From Capsicum annuum (Eukaryota; Streptophyta; Magnoliopsida; Solanales; Solanaceae): a DNA stretch of 64,000 nucleotides. The stretch's first letter is position 1, and the number at the start of each line of letters is the position of its first letter. Location of the stretch: NCBI RefSeq assembly GCF_002878395.1, contig NC_061118.1:84346673-84410672 (forward strand), given 5' to 3'. The notes beneath the pieces were generated by a model. The model was given only the letters and a program-made list of their open reading frames with translations, was not told the DNA's origin and did not search any database. This document shows, in pieces, positions 1 through 11,177 of this stretch. The translations under genes and the position numbers were made by a program.

Positions 1-600
1 TTTGGTCACTGCAAATAGGTCTTTTGTTATGGTTTCATATCATGCTAGGGTGATAAAAGAGATGCATCATGAGGGTCATGATAAGAGACCTAGGTTTTAG
101 GGCAAATTCAGTAGCAAATGTCGTAGTTCCTGATCCAGAGATGGTATCTCTTAGAGTAAGTATCCTTTGTGTCCATCTTTTCAGCCTCAGAGTCAGCCTA
201 GTCATCCTATTCAGGCAACTCTTTAGATTAATGGTAGAGGTCAGTCTAGTGATAGAAATTCCCTACTAAGGGCAGTGGTCAGTCTTCGAGGGTTTCAACT
301 TCTAGTTATTTTAGTCGTGGTGGTTGCTTCAAGTCAACTGGATCTTATGGTTTAGGTTTAGCTCATGTTTTTTATTTTACTTGTGGACTTCCTAGTCATT
401 ATTTGCGAGGTTTTTTCTAGTCATTGGGATATTATCATTTTTTCTTAGTGTGTTTCCCCTATTAGATTAGTTCATCCATCAACTAGAGGTAGTTCTCATG
501 GTCATAGGGGTGGTTTCTAGGGTGCTCAAGGAGGTTCTCAGGTAAGATAGATAGGAGGTCAGTTATTTGCCAAGCCATATGGTAGGATGGTCAGTTGTAT
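1..600 (+). pseudogene. Element A gag, C-terminal part (decayed)
   Basis: Gag forms the particle that packages element RNA. Only the end is present: a basic, Ser/Gln-rich stretch broken by several stops, then a decayed zinc knuckle near 371-417, readable as Y-x2-C-x4-H-x4-F. The two outer metal ligands are therefore lost, while the middle Cys and His remain. The 66-codon open stretch at 69-269 is in a different frame from the knuckle and is not a gene. The true start lies left of the window. Identity is inferred from position before protease and from the knuckle. Confidence 0.55.
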
Positions 601-1000
601 GCAGTACCTGCTAGACCAAAGGATGAGACTTTGGATGCTATTATTACAGGTATAATTTTAGTGTGCCACTAGTTGTCCCTTGCTTTATTTGATCTGGGGT
701 CCACTTATTCTTATATTTCTACTTATTATACACATGGTTGAAATTCACTAGTGATTTATTATCTGTGTCATTGTGTATCTACTCCCGTAGGTTTTTCTTT
801 AGTAGTGGATCGAGTATTTAGCTCATGTGTTGTTAGATTAGTGATGTTGACACTCATATTGATTTTATTATTCTGCATATAGTGAATTTTAATATGAATC
901 TAGGCATGGAGTTGTTATCCCACTATCATGAGGTCATGGATTATTTTGCCAAAATCATTGCTTTTTCCATGACCGATGTGGTAAGAAGAGGTTAGCCGTA
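600..1000 (+). pseudogene. Element A aspartic protease remnant
   Basis: Retrotransposon aspartic protease cuts the Gag-Pol precursor. A flap-side segment reading FDLGSTYSYIS lies near 688-720, which fits the D-x-G-S/T active-site loop of plant Ty3 proteases, here with Leu at the variable position. The following core is broken by stops, with a patch near 895-960 resembling the usual post-active-site region. It sits between the gag knuckle and RT, as expected. Non-functional; assignment rests on the short motif and order. Confidence 0.5.
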
Positions 1001-1002
1001 AG

Positions 1003-2440
1003 ATGATGGGGATTCTTTCTTATGCTCAATCTAGGAGGCTTATCTCCAAGTTTTGTGAGTCTTATCTCACTTATATTTACGATACTAGTGTGGAGAGTCT
1101 GTCGCTTGACTTTGTTTCTATTTTTTGTGAGTTTCCTAATGTGTTTCCTACTGACCTACCCGATATTCCTCTTTTTTGTGAGATTGAATTTTAATTGATC
1201 TCGCGCGTGGCACAAAACTTATTTCTATAGAACCTTACCATATGGCTTTTATCCAGCTTAAAGAGCTGAATTCTCAGTTTCAAGATCTTTTTAGTAAGGG
1301 TTTTTTTAGACCAAGTGTGTCTCGTTAGAGAGATCTTAAATTGTTTGTGAAGAAGAAAAATGGTTCCTTGCATATGTACATTAATTATAGGTAGCTTAAT
1401 AAGGTGGCGGTTAAGAACCATTATCCTATGCCTCATATTGATGATTTATTTGAAGAGCTTCAAGGTGCAACAATGTTTTCTTAGATTGATTTGAGGTTTT
1501 GTTTTCCATCAGTTAAGGATTTGGGTTGAGGATGTGCCAAAGACAACTTTTAGGATCAGTTATGGGCACTATGAGTTCTTAGTATTGTCTTTTGGGTTAA
1601 CTGATGCCTAGTCGTATTCATAGATTTGATGAACCGAGTGTTCAGACCTTATTTAGACTCCTTCATGATTGTATCCATTGATGACATCCTAGTGTATTCG
1701 AGGAGTATTGAGGAGCATGCGTAACATTTGAGGATCGTATTCCATGCTTTGACATATCATGTGGTTTTTGCCAAGTTCTCGTAGTATGAGTTTTTGCTTA
1801 AGTCAGTGATATTCCTTGGACATGTTATGTCTAATAAAGGCATTATGGTAGACCCAACTAAGATTGAGATGATTCGTGATTGGGCTAGACCTACATCTCT
1901 GACTAAGGTTCATAGCTTCGTTAGTTTGGCTGGTTATTATGGATATTTCATCAAGGGTTTTGCTACTATTTAAGACCCTATGACTAGATTGACTGGGAAC
2001 AAGGTTCCTTTTTTATAGTCCAAGGAGTGTGAGTCAAACTTTGGAAAACTCAAGGACTTCCTTACTCCAGCTTATGTGTTAGCCCTTCCTGTTAAGGGTG
2101 AGGAATTCACAGTGTTTTATGATGCTTCTGGCATTGGTTTGGGTAGTGTTTTATTGCAGTAGGGTGATAGTTTGGAGTTGGAGGTGATAGTTTTTGCACT
2201 TAAGATTTGGAGGATTTATTTGTGGTGTACATTGTGATATTTTCACATCATCACAGTCTTCCACATCTTATGACCCAAAGAGACCTTAATGCTCGACAGC
2301 TTAGATGGATAATGTTACTTAAAGACTATGACATTTCCATCTTGTATCATTCGGGCAAGGTAAATATGATTGCAAATATCTTGAGTTGCAAGTTAGTGAG
2401 TATGGGTTGCTTGTCTTGTATTTCAGTTTCTTAGAGGTTG
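1003..2440 (+). pseudogene. Element A reverse transcriptase-RNase H (broken)
   Basis: This part copied element RNA into DNA (RT) and degraded the RNA strand (RNase H). The longest open piece, 1003-1194, covers the protease-RT linker. RT fingers and palm follow at about 1200-1960; the catalytic Asp pair is readable in IDDILVYS at 1677-1700 with both Asp codons intact (1680-1685). The connection and RNase H follow: a YDASG-like piece near 2120 keeps the first catalytic Asp, and 2207-2434 holds the C-terminal block with the ILYHSGKVN-type motif. Several stops, including a TAG in the 'FS.IDLR' motif near 1484, and frame changes break the gene. Ordinary Ty3 RT by order and motifs. Confidence 0.75.
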
Positions 2441-2599
2441 TTAGCACAAAACATTTAGCTCTTATCTAACTTGATCATTCTCTTTGATATTTTGGATCCT
2501 AGGAGGATTTTGGTTAGTGTGGAAGTGATGCCCTCAATATTTGAGAAGACTCATGATCATCAGTATAAGGATAGTAAGCTTTGCTTCCTTTGAGATCAG

Positions 2600-3930
2600 G
2601 TGATGAGTGGTGTGTTCGAGAGGCACACTATTAATTCTGAGGGTATTTTAAGTTTTGATAGTCGTATTTGTGTTCCTCAGCTTGATGACTTGATTCAGTT
2701 GATTTTTTATGCATCTCACAGCTCTAGATATTTTATTCACCTCGACACTACTAAGATGTATTGAGATTTGAGACAATATTAATGATGGATGTGGTATGAA
2801 CAGAGATAGGGAAGACTTTGTAGCTCATTGCCTATGTTGTCTGTACGTAAAGGCTGAGCATCAGTGACCTATTAGATTGGCTCAGAGGTTTCGCATTCCT
2901 GAGTAGAAAAGGAAATAGATTACTATGGATTTTATTAGTGGTTTGCGTCATACTTTCCATGGGTTGGATAGTATTTGGGTTATTGTAGATCATTTGATCA
3001 AGTCAGCTCACTTTATTCTTATTCGCATGACTTTCATGCTGAGAGATTAGCCCATATCTATGTTCGAGAGATAGTCCGTTTGTATGGGGTGCCCATTTCT
3101 ATTATTTAAGACTGTGATTCTGTGTTCAATTCGAGGTTTTAGAGAGCATTTCAGGAGGAGTTGAGTACTTAGGTGGATTTGAGAGCAATCTTTTATCCTC
3201 AGATCGACCGATGGTCAGTATAAGAGAACTATTTAGATTTATGAGGAAATGCTCCAAGCTTATTTTATGGATTTTGGAGATTAATGGGAGCGCACATAGC
3301 CTTGGCAGAATTTATGTATAATAACAACTATCATTCTAGTATTGAGATAGAGCATTTTGAGGCTTTGTATGGTAGGAGATGTCGTTCTTCATTTGTATGG
3401 TTTGACACTTTTAAGGTTAGGCCCAATGGTACAGATATGCTTCAGAAGTCATTTCATAGAATAAAGGTGATTCAAGATAGGTTGAGAGTGGCTCAAAGTA
3501 GGAAAAAATCCTATACAGACCATAGGCTTTATGCCTTAAGATTTGGCATTGGTGATCGAGTATTCCTTTGAGTATTACCCATAAGTAGTGTGATGAGGTT
3601 CGAGAGGAAGGGCAAGTTGAACCCGAGATATATTGACACTTTTGATAACCTTTGTGTAGTTGTGAGGTAGCCTATGAGTTAGATTTACCTCCAAATTTTA
3701 CCGATGTCTATCCAGTTTTCCATATTGCTATGTTGCGAGAATACATTCCTGATCCTTCTCATATTCTTAGATAGGATTCCATCCAATTAGATAAGTGTTT
3801 TAACTTTGTTGACGAGCCTGTTGTCATTATGGCCAGTGATGTCAGATAGTTGTGCACTAGGAAGATTCTTATAGTTAAGGTTTAGTGGAGACACCGCCCA
3901 GTAGAGGAGGGGCCACTTAGGAAATCATGA
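2600..3930 (+). pseudogene. Element A integrase and chromodomain-like tail (broken)
   Basis: Integrase inserts the DNA copy into the host genome. A zinc-binding N-terminal piece is seen at about 2700-2850; the catalytic core begins near 2926 with the first Asp of the DDE triad in MDFISG, followed by the WVIVDHL-type strand. The second Asp region is near 3110 and the Glu region near 3220, both damaged. The best-preserved stretch is 3284-3571 (95 codons), containing AYN-like and ALYGRRCRS motifs of the core end. After 3571 the GPY/F-like module and a chromodomain-like tail can be followed in pieces to about 3930. In chromoviruses this tail is thought to direct insertion into heterochromatin. 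Confidence 0.72.
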
Positions 3931-6254
3931 ATGAGATGTGGGCCCAGTATCATCATTTATTCGAGACTTCAGGTATTTACTCATCTTTAACTTTTGTGGA
4001 TGAAAGTTTCTTTAGTAGTGGACATTGTAATTACCCTTCAGGTCATTTTCCATATTTACATTTAATTTTTCCATTAGAACCTTTCCATAGCTTCCCCATG
4101 TTATTTGTGACTTGCTAGGATTGACAGATTGATTATCGAGTAATTTGTTTGTTTTTCAGAGCCAATCACCTACTTTGAAGTCTTTGCTAGTCCTAAATGG
4201 ACACCAGGCAAAAATTTCAGTAAAATAATCTTGGATGCAAATTTTGAATGTGGGAGCAGCTCCCAAAATTTTAAATGTTAGGCTAGGTAGACCCTTGGTT
4301 CGGGTCCTAATGTACCCGAGCTCATTTTGACCTATTGGTTAGAAAGTTGAAAAATTAAAAATATGGGTGTGGGACCCACATTTGGTCAAAATGACCTTGG
4401 ATGGAAAATCCTTTTTCGCCATTGCATTCAGAACATTGAATTTAGTGTGGTTACATAGTTGATTTACGTTTATCAGATTTCAAATGAATCCCAAGGCATT
4501 GGCAGAAACTTGAAAAATTTCTAAGTTTCAGTTGTCAGCTGTGGTGAAAGCAAGTAGTGCAATCACACTAAGGGGTATGTCAATCTCTATGTCTGCTTCT
4601 ACATCCAGGTATTGTGATTGGACATCTACTTGTGCAATTGCAACATCTAAGTACCTGGCATGGGTATAAATTGACCCATTTGGCCGCAATTGTGGCCATT
4701 TCTCACTCATTCTTGAGAGCCAAAAACCTTAAAATAGTGTGCTAACTTTAAATTGAGTCTTGGGGTGACTTGGGAGATTGATTAACTTATATTTTTGTGA
4801 ATATATTCGGATTTAAGATAAGAATACTTCAAATTCATGCTTGAGTTTCTTGATTATTTGACCAAAGCCCCAAATCTTTAGGGCTTGATTTAGCCCCAAA
4901 CTTAGCTTGGTTCTTACCGATTTTTTAGGGTTTCAACTCCACGAGCTTGATATTAAGTTAGGTTGGTCTTGAAAATGTTATTTTCCATTATGGGACCCAC
5001 ATTAGGGTTTTTAGCATAATTTTTGGATCCAAAGCACAGTGGTGCAATATAGGTATTGATATTCTCCTATTAATGTGTAGACTTTATTTTTGATAGCTTG
5101 GCATCTTGAAGAGGCTTCTCTAAAGGTAAAAGCGAAGGTTTAGCGGATTGTTGATATTTGTTCCATGATGAGGTAGGCTAGGTTTATCCCTTGTTAGATT
5201 GAGTTATGTCATAGTTTAATTGTGATATCTTCTTAGATTGGGATGGATTTTAGGTGTTGGATTGATGATGTACAAGACTTGGGATGAGTTGAATCTCTTA
5301 GGATAATTAGACCCATAGAGTGAAAGGTTTAACTTGTTGCCTTGAACATTAATAGGTTAGAATTAATGTCTCATGTTAGTAAGAGAATGATTAGAGTTAC
5401 TCTAGTCAAATGGGAGTAACCTTGTCACTCATGTTTAGGAAAATTTTCCTTTGTTGCTTACTCTAATGAAGTTGCTTTAGTTCCATTAGGCTTAGTTGGA
5501 GTACTTGAGTACAATCTCTACCTTAGGGCTAGTTGTGGCTTGTTATACATCTAATAACAGATTTAGATATCTTAGCCTAGTCCAGAGTAAAATTAAACTT
5601 AGAATGTATTTTGGGGGTCTAGAAGTGGATTCTTGACTCACCTTAAGACAAGATTGACATAGTTCTCTTGAAACCCTTATACGCTTGCTAAATGCTTAGA
5701 AAGTGCCCTTTTGGGAAAATATTGAGGAATCTTGGTATTTGTTGATGATGGATGGCATTGGGAAGAATGCCTAAATGATTATGCCATATGTATGATTTAT
5801 TTGTTAATTTATAATGAACTACTAATGATTCTATTGTTTGGCTATTGATTGGGCCTTCGAATATACTATTGAATGAGCCCTTGGCTAAGATATTTCCTAA
5901 GCCTTAAATTATGTTATAGACTATGCTATGAGTAAGCTATGGAATATACCATGGATTAGCAATTGCTCAAGTTATTGATAGACTATCTCTTTCTAATGAT
6001 AGGTCATTGAGTATACTACTAATGGACCATTTCTCATGATATTGCTTATGATATTGACTATGCTATTAAAATATGCTAGAAATCATGCTTGAAAACATTC
6101 CTTATGATGATGTTAGCAATAATGTCATGAATTATGATTAGAACTCATGTTTATTGATTTATGAAAAGTTATGTTACTTATTATGCTTGAAATCATGAAA
6201 CTTTATTATATAATTGCTTATGTTATGGATGTTGCTACTGATTATGCTTATGCA

Positions 6255-6580
6255 TATATATTGATACCCGGCATAACCATAAGAGATTGTGGTGATATAT
6301 TGATTCCCATCAAGGCTGGAAAATTTTATGATGATATATTGATACACGACATCACCAAAGGATATAATGATGATATATTGATGCTCGACAAGGCCAGAGT
6401 ATATTATGATGATATATTGATACCTGACATGGCCAGGGGATATAATGATGATAATTGATACCTGGCAAGGCTGGAGGATATTATGATGATATGATGGTAC
6501 CCGACAAGGCTAGAGGATAATTATGATATTACATTGATACCCAACAAGGCTGGAGGATGACTATATTGATATACCTATGT
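6255..6580 (+). repeat. 39-bp minisatellite inside the element A LTR
   Basis: About eight head-to-tail copies of a unit containing GATATATTGATACCCGACA and AAGGCTAGAGG. The TTGAT anchor recurs at 6261, 6300, 6339, 6378, 6417 and 6455, with later decayed copies near 6494, 6534 and 6566, giving spacings of 39, 39, 39, 39, 38, 39, 40 and 32. Because 39 is divisible by three, an open frame of 95 codons (6171-6458) runs through it with a recurring D-D-I-L-I peptide; this is a by-product of the repeat, not evidence of a gene. Confidence 0.9.
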
Positions 6581-6764
6581 ATACATCTACTGGTTTGAGT
6601 CTGGCTAGACCTATGTATGGTAATCACATGCTTATTTATATAGATATGTGTAATTTGGCTATGTTGTTGATAATAGGAATACCAATTATAGGCCACTAGT
6701 ATTAAATACTTGTAAAGTGGTATAGTTGATTATTGATGCTAAATGAGGGATAGTGTTGGATATT

Positions 6765-7275
6765 TTTTAAGGGGCTAATAATGACTAATAGATAATTGAA
6801 CACTAGCGACAATGATGAATAGTTATATTAATAGCTGGTGATAGTGATGGTTAATCTATAATAAAGATTAGTGCTAACAATGATTAGTAACAATAATGAT
6901 TAATTGATAATGATGATTAAGTCATTGATGATAAATAATTAACAAATGATGCCTAGTTTCTAAAAATTGGTTAACTGGTGAATAATGACTAGATGATAAC
7001 CCATGAATAGTGGTTAGGTGGGGAATAGTTGTTATATTTGTATTATGGCTAGTAAGTAAATGGATTAGTAAATAAGAGATGATTAGCTAGTAAATAGGGA
7101 TTAGGGAGTACTAATTATAAGGTTGTTAAATGATGGCAATTAAGGTTGTAGGTATATTGTCACGTGTTGGTGAATTATGAATATTGGTAAATGACCGATT
7201 GGTGGTAAATTATTGAATGATGGTTAAATGATGATGAAGTTGGTGATAGTATTGATTGATTGATTGATTTATTCT
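6765..7275. repeat. TGATTA/TGATGA low-complexity tract
   Basis: A 0.5 kb AT-rich stretch made of loosely repeated TAATGATGATTAG-like words with no fixed period, ending in a short (GATT)n run at about 7250-7268. It lies inside the element A LTR directly after the minisatellite and contains no open frame of note. Confidence 0.65.
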
Positions 7276-8043
7276 TCTCTTGGGTGTACTCTCCAATAGT
7301 ATGGGATACTGCGATGAGTTCTTTACATTTTACACTAGTTGGCATATGGGAGACAACTTTTCATTTATGATTGCTTATGTTGATGCTTTGTGATGAGTTA
7401 TGATTCTGATTTGTCTATTTGTTATGCACAATGATCTTGGCATGTGTTTATGCCTTATGTTATATTGTTATTTCCCCTATATTACTCATTGTATACAGTG
7501 GTAATGGAAATAATTCAAGTTCAGTTCTGTACCTTGACATAGTTTATGTTATCACATATTTTATCATTCTTATATCATGATTTAGATCAGTTGGCCGATG
7601 ATGCCTATTGAGTACCCATTGTTTTCGTACTCATACTACACTACTAGATTTCGTCGTTGGCCGTTGTTCACGCAGAGTTGATCTTTCGAAGATAGGGTGA
7701 GCTCTTAGAGTTCAAAGTCTCCCATTTCCTTCTATCTTATTGTTATTTAGTCTTTTGTATCGAGACAAATGTATTGACTATATTCTAAGTCTTTTGGGTT
7801 GTATTATTGGCATTAGATGCTTTTGTACTGGCTATACCTGGTTGTGGGATTGGTATTCTTGTGTTGACTGTTTATCTTTTTTAGAACACTATGTTTATTT
7901 ATAACTTATGTTCATTGAAATTAGCCTATGTTGGGCATTCCTTACTGAATGAACCCATTGAGTTCGCTCTAGGTTATGGTATTGGCTTACCTACTAGCGA
8001 TATTTAGTAGGTGCCATCATGACTTGTAAATCGGGTCATGACA

Positions 8044-8641
8044 AAAATCACGAATAGCACACCGCGATTGCACTAGTGCATTGCCAAGGGTATCACAATC
8101 GCAACCCTTGGCTCGCGATAGCAACGGTACCAGCTAACAGCTGAGACTCGGAATTTTTCCAAGTCTTTGCCAACCTCTCGGGATCCATTTGAGATCCCAT
8201 ATATACAAATGAACTATGTAACCATACTAAATTCGATGTTCCAAACTCAATAGCGCAGTCTAAATTTCCATCTAAGGTCATTTTGATGAAAAGTGGGTCC
8301 CACACCTATATTTCTTTTTCTTTTTCTTTTCAACCAATAGGTCAAAATAAGCTCGACTATCTCGGGACTCGAACCAAAGGACCACCTAGCCTCAAATCGA
8401 CATTCCTGAGTCTTGGCATAGTCAAAATTTGCATTTAAGGTTGTCTAACTGAAGTTTTTGACTGGTGTTAATTTGGAATTAACAAAGACTTTAAATATAA
8501 ATTGGCTCTATAAACAACACAAACTGCCCGATAATTGAACTGTCAGTTCCAAAAAGTCATAAATAATTTAGGGTAGGTATAGAAGAGCTATAATAGCAAA
8601 AATACACAGAAATTTTGAAAATGACTTGAAGGGCCATTACC
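8044..8641 (-). repeat. A-family LTR, first ~600 bp, inverted
   Basis: Read on the minus strand from 8641, this matches the start of the element A LTR (from 4026): the start (ATGGCCCTTCAAGTCATTTTC), the landmark GGCTAGGTGG-TCCTTTGGTTCG (4273-4304 in A), the GGTCCCACA block and the palindrome-rich block. It ends at 8044, exactly where A's LTR ends. No polypurine tract precedes it, so it may be the beginning of a 5' or solo LTR into which element A inserted; the other half would lie left of the window. The 70-codon open stretch at 8093-8305 falls inside it and is not a gene. Confidence 0.72.
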
Positions 8642-9852
8642 GTTTCATTGTCCTAGAAGATCGTTTGGGCAAGGGCTAGTGCAATTTAGGTAATTTTCAT
8701 TAGCTTTTCATCATTTTTAATCACAAAGGTAAGTAAATTATTCCCTTTAACTTGAATTTTATAATTAACCTTAGAATCTCTAGTTTACATGTATTTAGGG
8801 AGGGTTAAAGCCTGTTTTATTTGGTTTTCTAGTGCAAGAGGGGTAATTTAGGTGTAAAACCCTTAGGTTTTAGATATTCATCATTACTATACTCTTGCAT
8901 ATTATTAATTAACTAAAATAACCATGAAATTAGTAGTCTTTAGGTCAATTTATGGTAGGAAACTCTAGGACAGGTAGGATGACTATGAGTTTGGGGTTTG
9001 GGATTAGGTTGTAATCCTCGACATGGTAGGTTACTTGGTCGATTATATGTTGTGTTTGTGTTTTAAGACCATAATCACAATGTTCTCTACTCTTTCTCTA
9101 CTCGTCATGACTAGTGGGTAAACATCAGACCCTTAGCGAGTACATACAAGGTTCAAGTAAGTGTGATGGTTCAATTAGCATATCGATGATTATGTCCTTT
9201 ATATTATCTTTGTTCCTTGAGTGAACCGGCTTAAGTGTTAAATTGTTGTTCTCTTTCTTGAAATGGATCGGACTTATATGATAATTGTTAAATGGCTTTT
9301 TATGAACAGGATTGCATAATAATTATTTCGTTAAGATTATTTGGATCCTTGAGAGGTTCGGTCAGGGCCTATGGCTTAAAGGAAAGGCATATTGTTATTA
9401 TTATTCTTATGTTTTGAATTGAGGTGGAATTAGTGCTAAAGTCATATATTGTTTGACTTGGTTATGGTATTGAGTCTTGTATGTTGACTTGGATTTCTGT
9501 TAATGGACTTAACTAGATTTGATGTGTTACTTTTGTTTAACTCATAATGGCTTGATTAATATGGCTATTAAGTATGACTAAGTGTTGTAGACTGAATAAA
9601 GGTTGCTAGTTAGTGAACATGTGTTGTCTTGTTTTACTTATTTATAGTTATGTGTTCACATATTTCATCTTTACTAGTACACTGTTGTTTTCTTGTGTGC
9701 TGACACGACACTTGCTTTTACTTTTGTTGAGTGTAGAGCATCTCCCAGTGTCTACTGTGAGACCACAGGTGTGATTCCAATAGTTGATTCGAATTCAAGT
9801 CTAAGCTGCATTTTTTGGGGCTACCATGGATTCTTCTGTTAAAAACCCTATC
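8642..9852 (+). repeat. Unassigned LTR-like remnant, left of element D
   Basis: No coding potential. A CAAAGGTAAGT donor-like site at about 8724-8734 resembles the leader splice donor of the A-family LTR (58407), suggesting an old plus-strand LTR interior. AT-rich with T-rich patches. No partner copy was found in the window; element D interrupts it on the right. The open stretch at 9718-9915 overlaps the D boundary and is spurious. Confidence 0.35.
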
Positions 9853-10284
9853 TGTAACGAGCATCCTGAACCATGAAGGCTCGAGCGCTCTTCTAAATCT
9901 GGTTATCATGCACAATATTCATATAATATAAAAAAATTGCAGAAAACAACACATGATGAAACCATGGCCAGTCTCATAACTTGAACAATTTGAAAAGGAA
10001 ATTCTGAATATTCTAAACATGTGTCAACCGTCTGCAAAATCTCAAAAATATCCATCATATATCTGACACATAACTGGGACAAGGCCCCCTGTAGACCATA
10101 AAAAGAAAGAAGCAATGAAATCTGTAAAATCAGGCCTTCCGAAATAGAGAAGGCTCACCAACTGCAACTTCTGACACACACGGATCTAATGCTGGATGGG
10201 ATCACAGGACTGTGCCTCAGATCCTGAGATATAGGAGGTCAATACATATGTACTAGTATGCAGAGAAATCAAAAATAATGTGTT

Positions 10285-10302
10285 TATATATATATATATA
10301 TA
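10285..10302. repeat. (TA)n microsatellite
   Basis: About nine TA units in the D 3' LTR; the matching site in the D 5' LTR (41056-41067) has about five. The two LTRs were identical at insertion, so the array changed length afterwards. Confidence 0.9.
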
Positions 10303-11172
10303 ACATAGATGAGAACAAGTATGAAATATCATGCATGAAATAGTTAAAATCATATGGGAAATTTCAATGATCTTAAAATGATTTTGACAATGCAGTTCTA
10401 ATCTTTGTATTACTTCTGAGTTAGGTGGTACGCCCTATAATTCTACAACCCCATGAGCTATATGGACTCCTTCCTTGACTCAATGGCCAAGCCCCCAACC
10501 CAAGTTTGCCGGAAGAGTTGGAGTTTCTGATTTTGATTCACATACACCACAGGGCACTAGGCCAGCGTATAATCCCTCTTGGGGATGCAATAAACCACAT
10601 CGGCAAAATAGGGTTTTGGGGTAAAGAGTTTTCTAAAATCATGCCTTCTTCGGGTAACCACCTAACATCTCTTGAGCCTATTTTTAACCTTTTCTGAACA
10701 ATCATCATTTAAAACTCACATTCTGAAAATATAAGTGAAATCTGACTTCTAATATATTCCGAATATGTTATGGCATTATCTGGGTTGGTGTCGTCACACC
10801 AAGAGTTGCAAGTCATATTTTTGAGCCATAAAATATCATAGTAAAGTCTCTTCTTTCAAGCATAAGGTTTGGACAACCATACTTCCAACAATTTACGAAA
10901 ATTCATACTTCAAAACATTTATCAAATTATGCAAAGATCACTCTTTTCAACATTTCAACAAACATGTGGTGGTCATGAAGTTTGAGACAAAATATACAAC
11001 TCTTTTGCTATATATCTTCAGCATTTATCCACATGTAAAAGAACCCTCTCCTCAATTCAAAACCATAATCAAGTCATAACCAATAATCAAGATATTTGTA
11101 TCTTGCTTCTCTAAATGTAATTAAGATAACTCATAACGTCTGGAAACAAAAGGCTTAGTAACAATAGAGGGG

Positions 11173-11177
11173 TTATA
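11173..11177. repeat. Target-site duplication of element C, left copy
   Basis: TTATA immediately left of the C LTR end (TGTAACGCC at 11178). The same five bases follow the right end at 28886-28890. The unoccupied sequence GGGGTTATAATT in the other D LTR near 41930-41943 shows the site before insertion. Confidence 0.95.

Larger units (their letters stand above)
1..8043 (+). mobile_element. Element A: Ty3/gypsy (Tekay/Del-like) retrotransposon, 3' part
   Basis: The window opens inside the gag end of this element. Domains follow in chromovirus order on the plus strand: gag knuckle (about 371-417), protease (about 600-990), reverse transcriptase (about 1200-1960), RNase H (about 1990-2440), integrase (about 2600-3570) and chromodomain-like tail (to about 3930). 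A weak polypurine tract and a long LTR starting TGTAATTACC at 4026 come next. The LTR appears to end near 8043 in a TCATGACA sequence resembling the usual GTGACA end. The 5' LTR lies left of the window. Stops and frameshifts are dense in all coding parts, so this is an old copy. Its LTR family occurs twice more here, at 8044-8641 (minus) and 57512-59011 (plus). Confidence 0.8.
4026..8043 (+). repeat. Element A 3' LTR (about 4.0 kb)
   Basis: The start is set by TGTAATTACCCTTCAGGTCA at 4026, just after a weak purine tract (TAGTAGTGG, about 4013-4021), and is supported by the same beginning at 57512 and, inverted, at 8641. The end is placed at 8043 (TCATGACA), but no primer site follows, so this edge is less certain. 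Inside are a decayed palindrome-rich block (about 4540-4680), a splice-donor-like AAAGGTAAAA at about 5123, a 39-bp minisatellite (6255-6580) and a TGATTA-rich tract (about 6765-7275). A 4 kb LTR is long for the group and partly explained by these tandem arrays. Confidence 0.7.
9853..11177 (-). repeat. Element D 3' LTR, distal part
   Basis: Aligns with 40589-41945 by eye over its whole length. Its left end lacks about 26 bp present in the other copy (the CCCGAGCCGGGGTCC segment at 40597-40622). It carries a (TA)n microsatellite at 10285-10302 that is only about half as long in the other LTR (41056-41067). It is interrupted at 11177 by element C, and the sequence resumes at 28891. Confidence 0.85.

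Noticed and set aside
6171..6458. 95-codon open frame with repeated DDILI peptide
   Set aside because: It is produced by the 39-bp minisatellite in an LTR; no start context, domain or conservation supports a protein.
6255..6580. CRISPR-like array
   Set aside because: Units are contiguous without unique spacers and the sequence is plant nuclear DNA.
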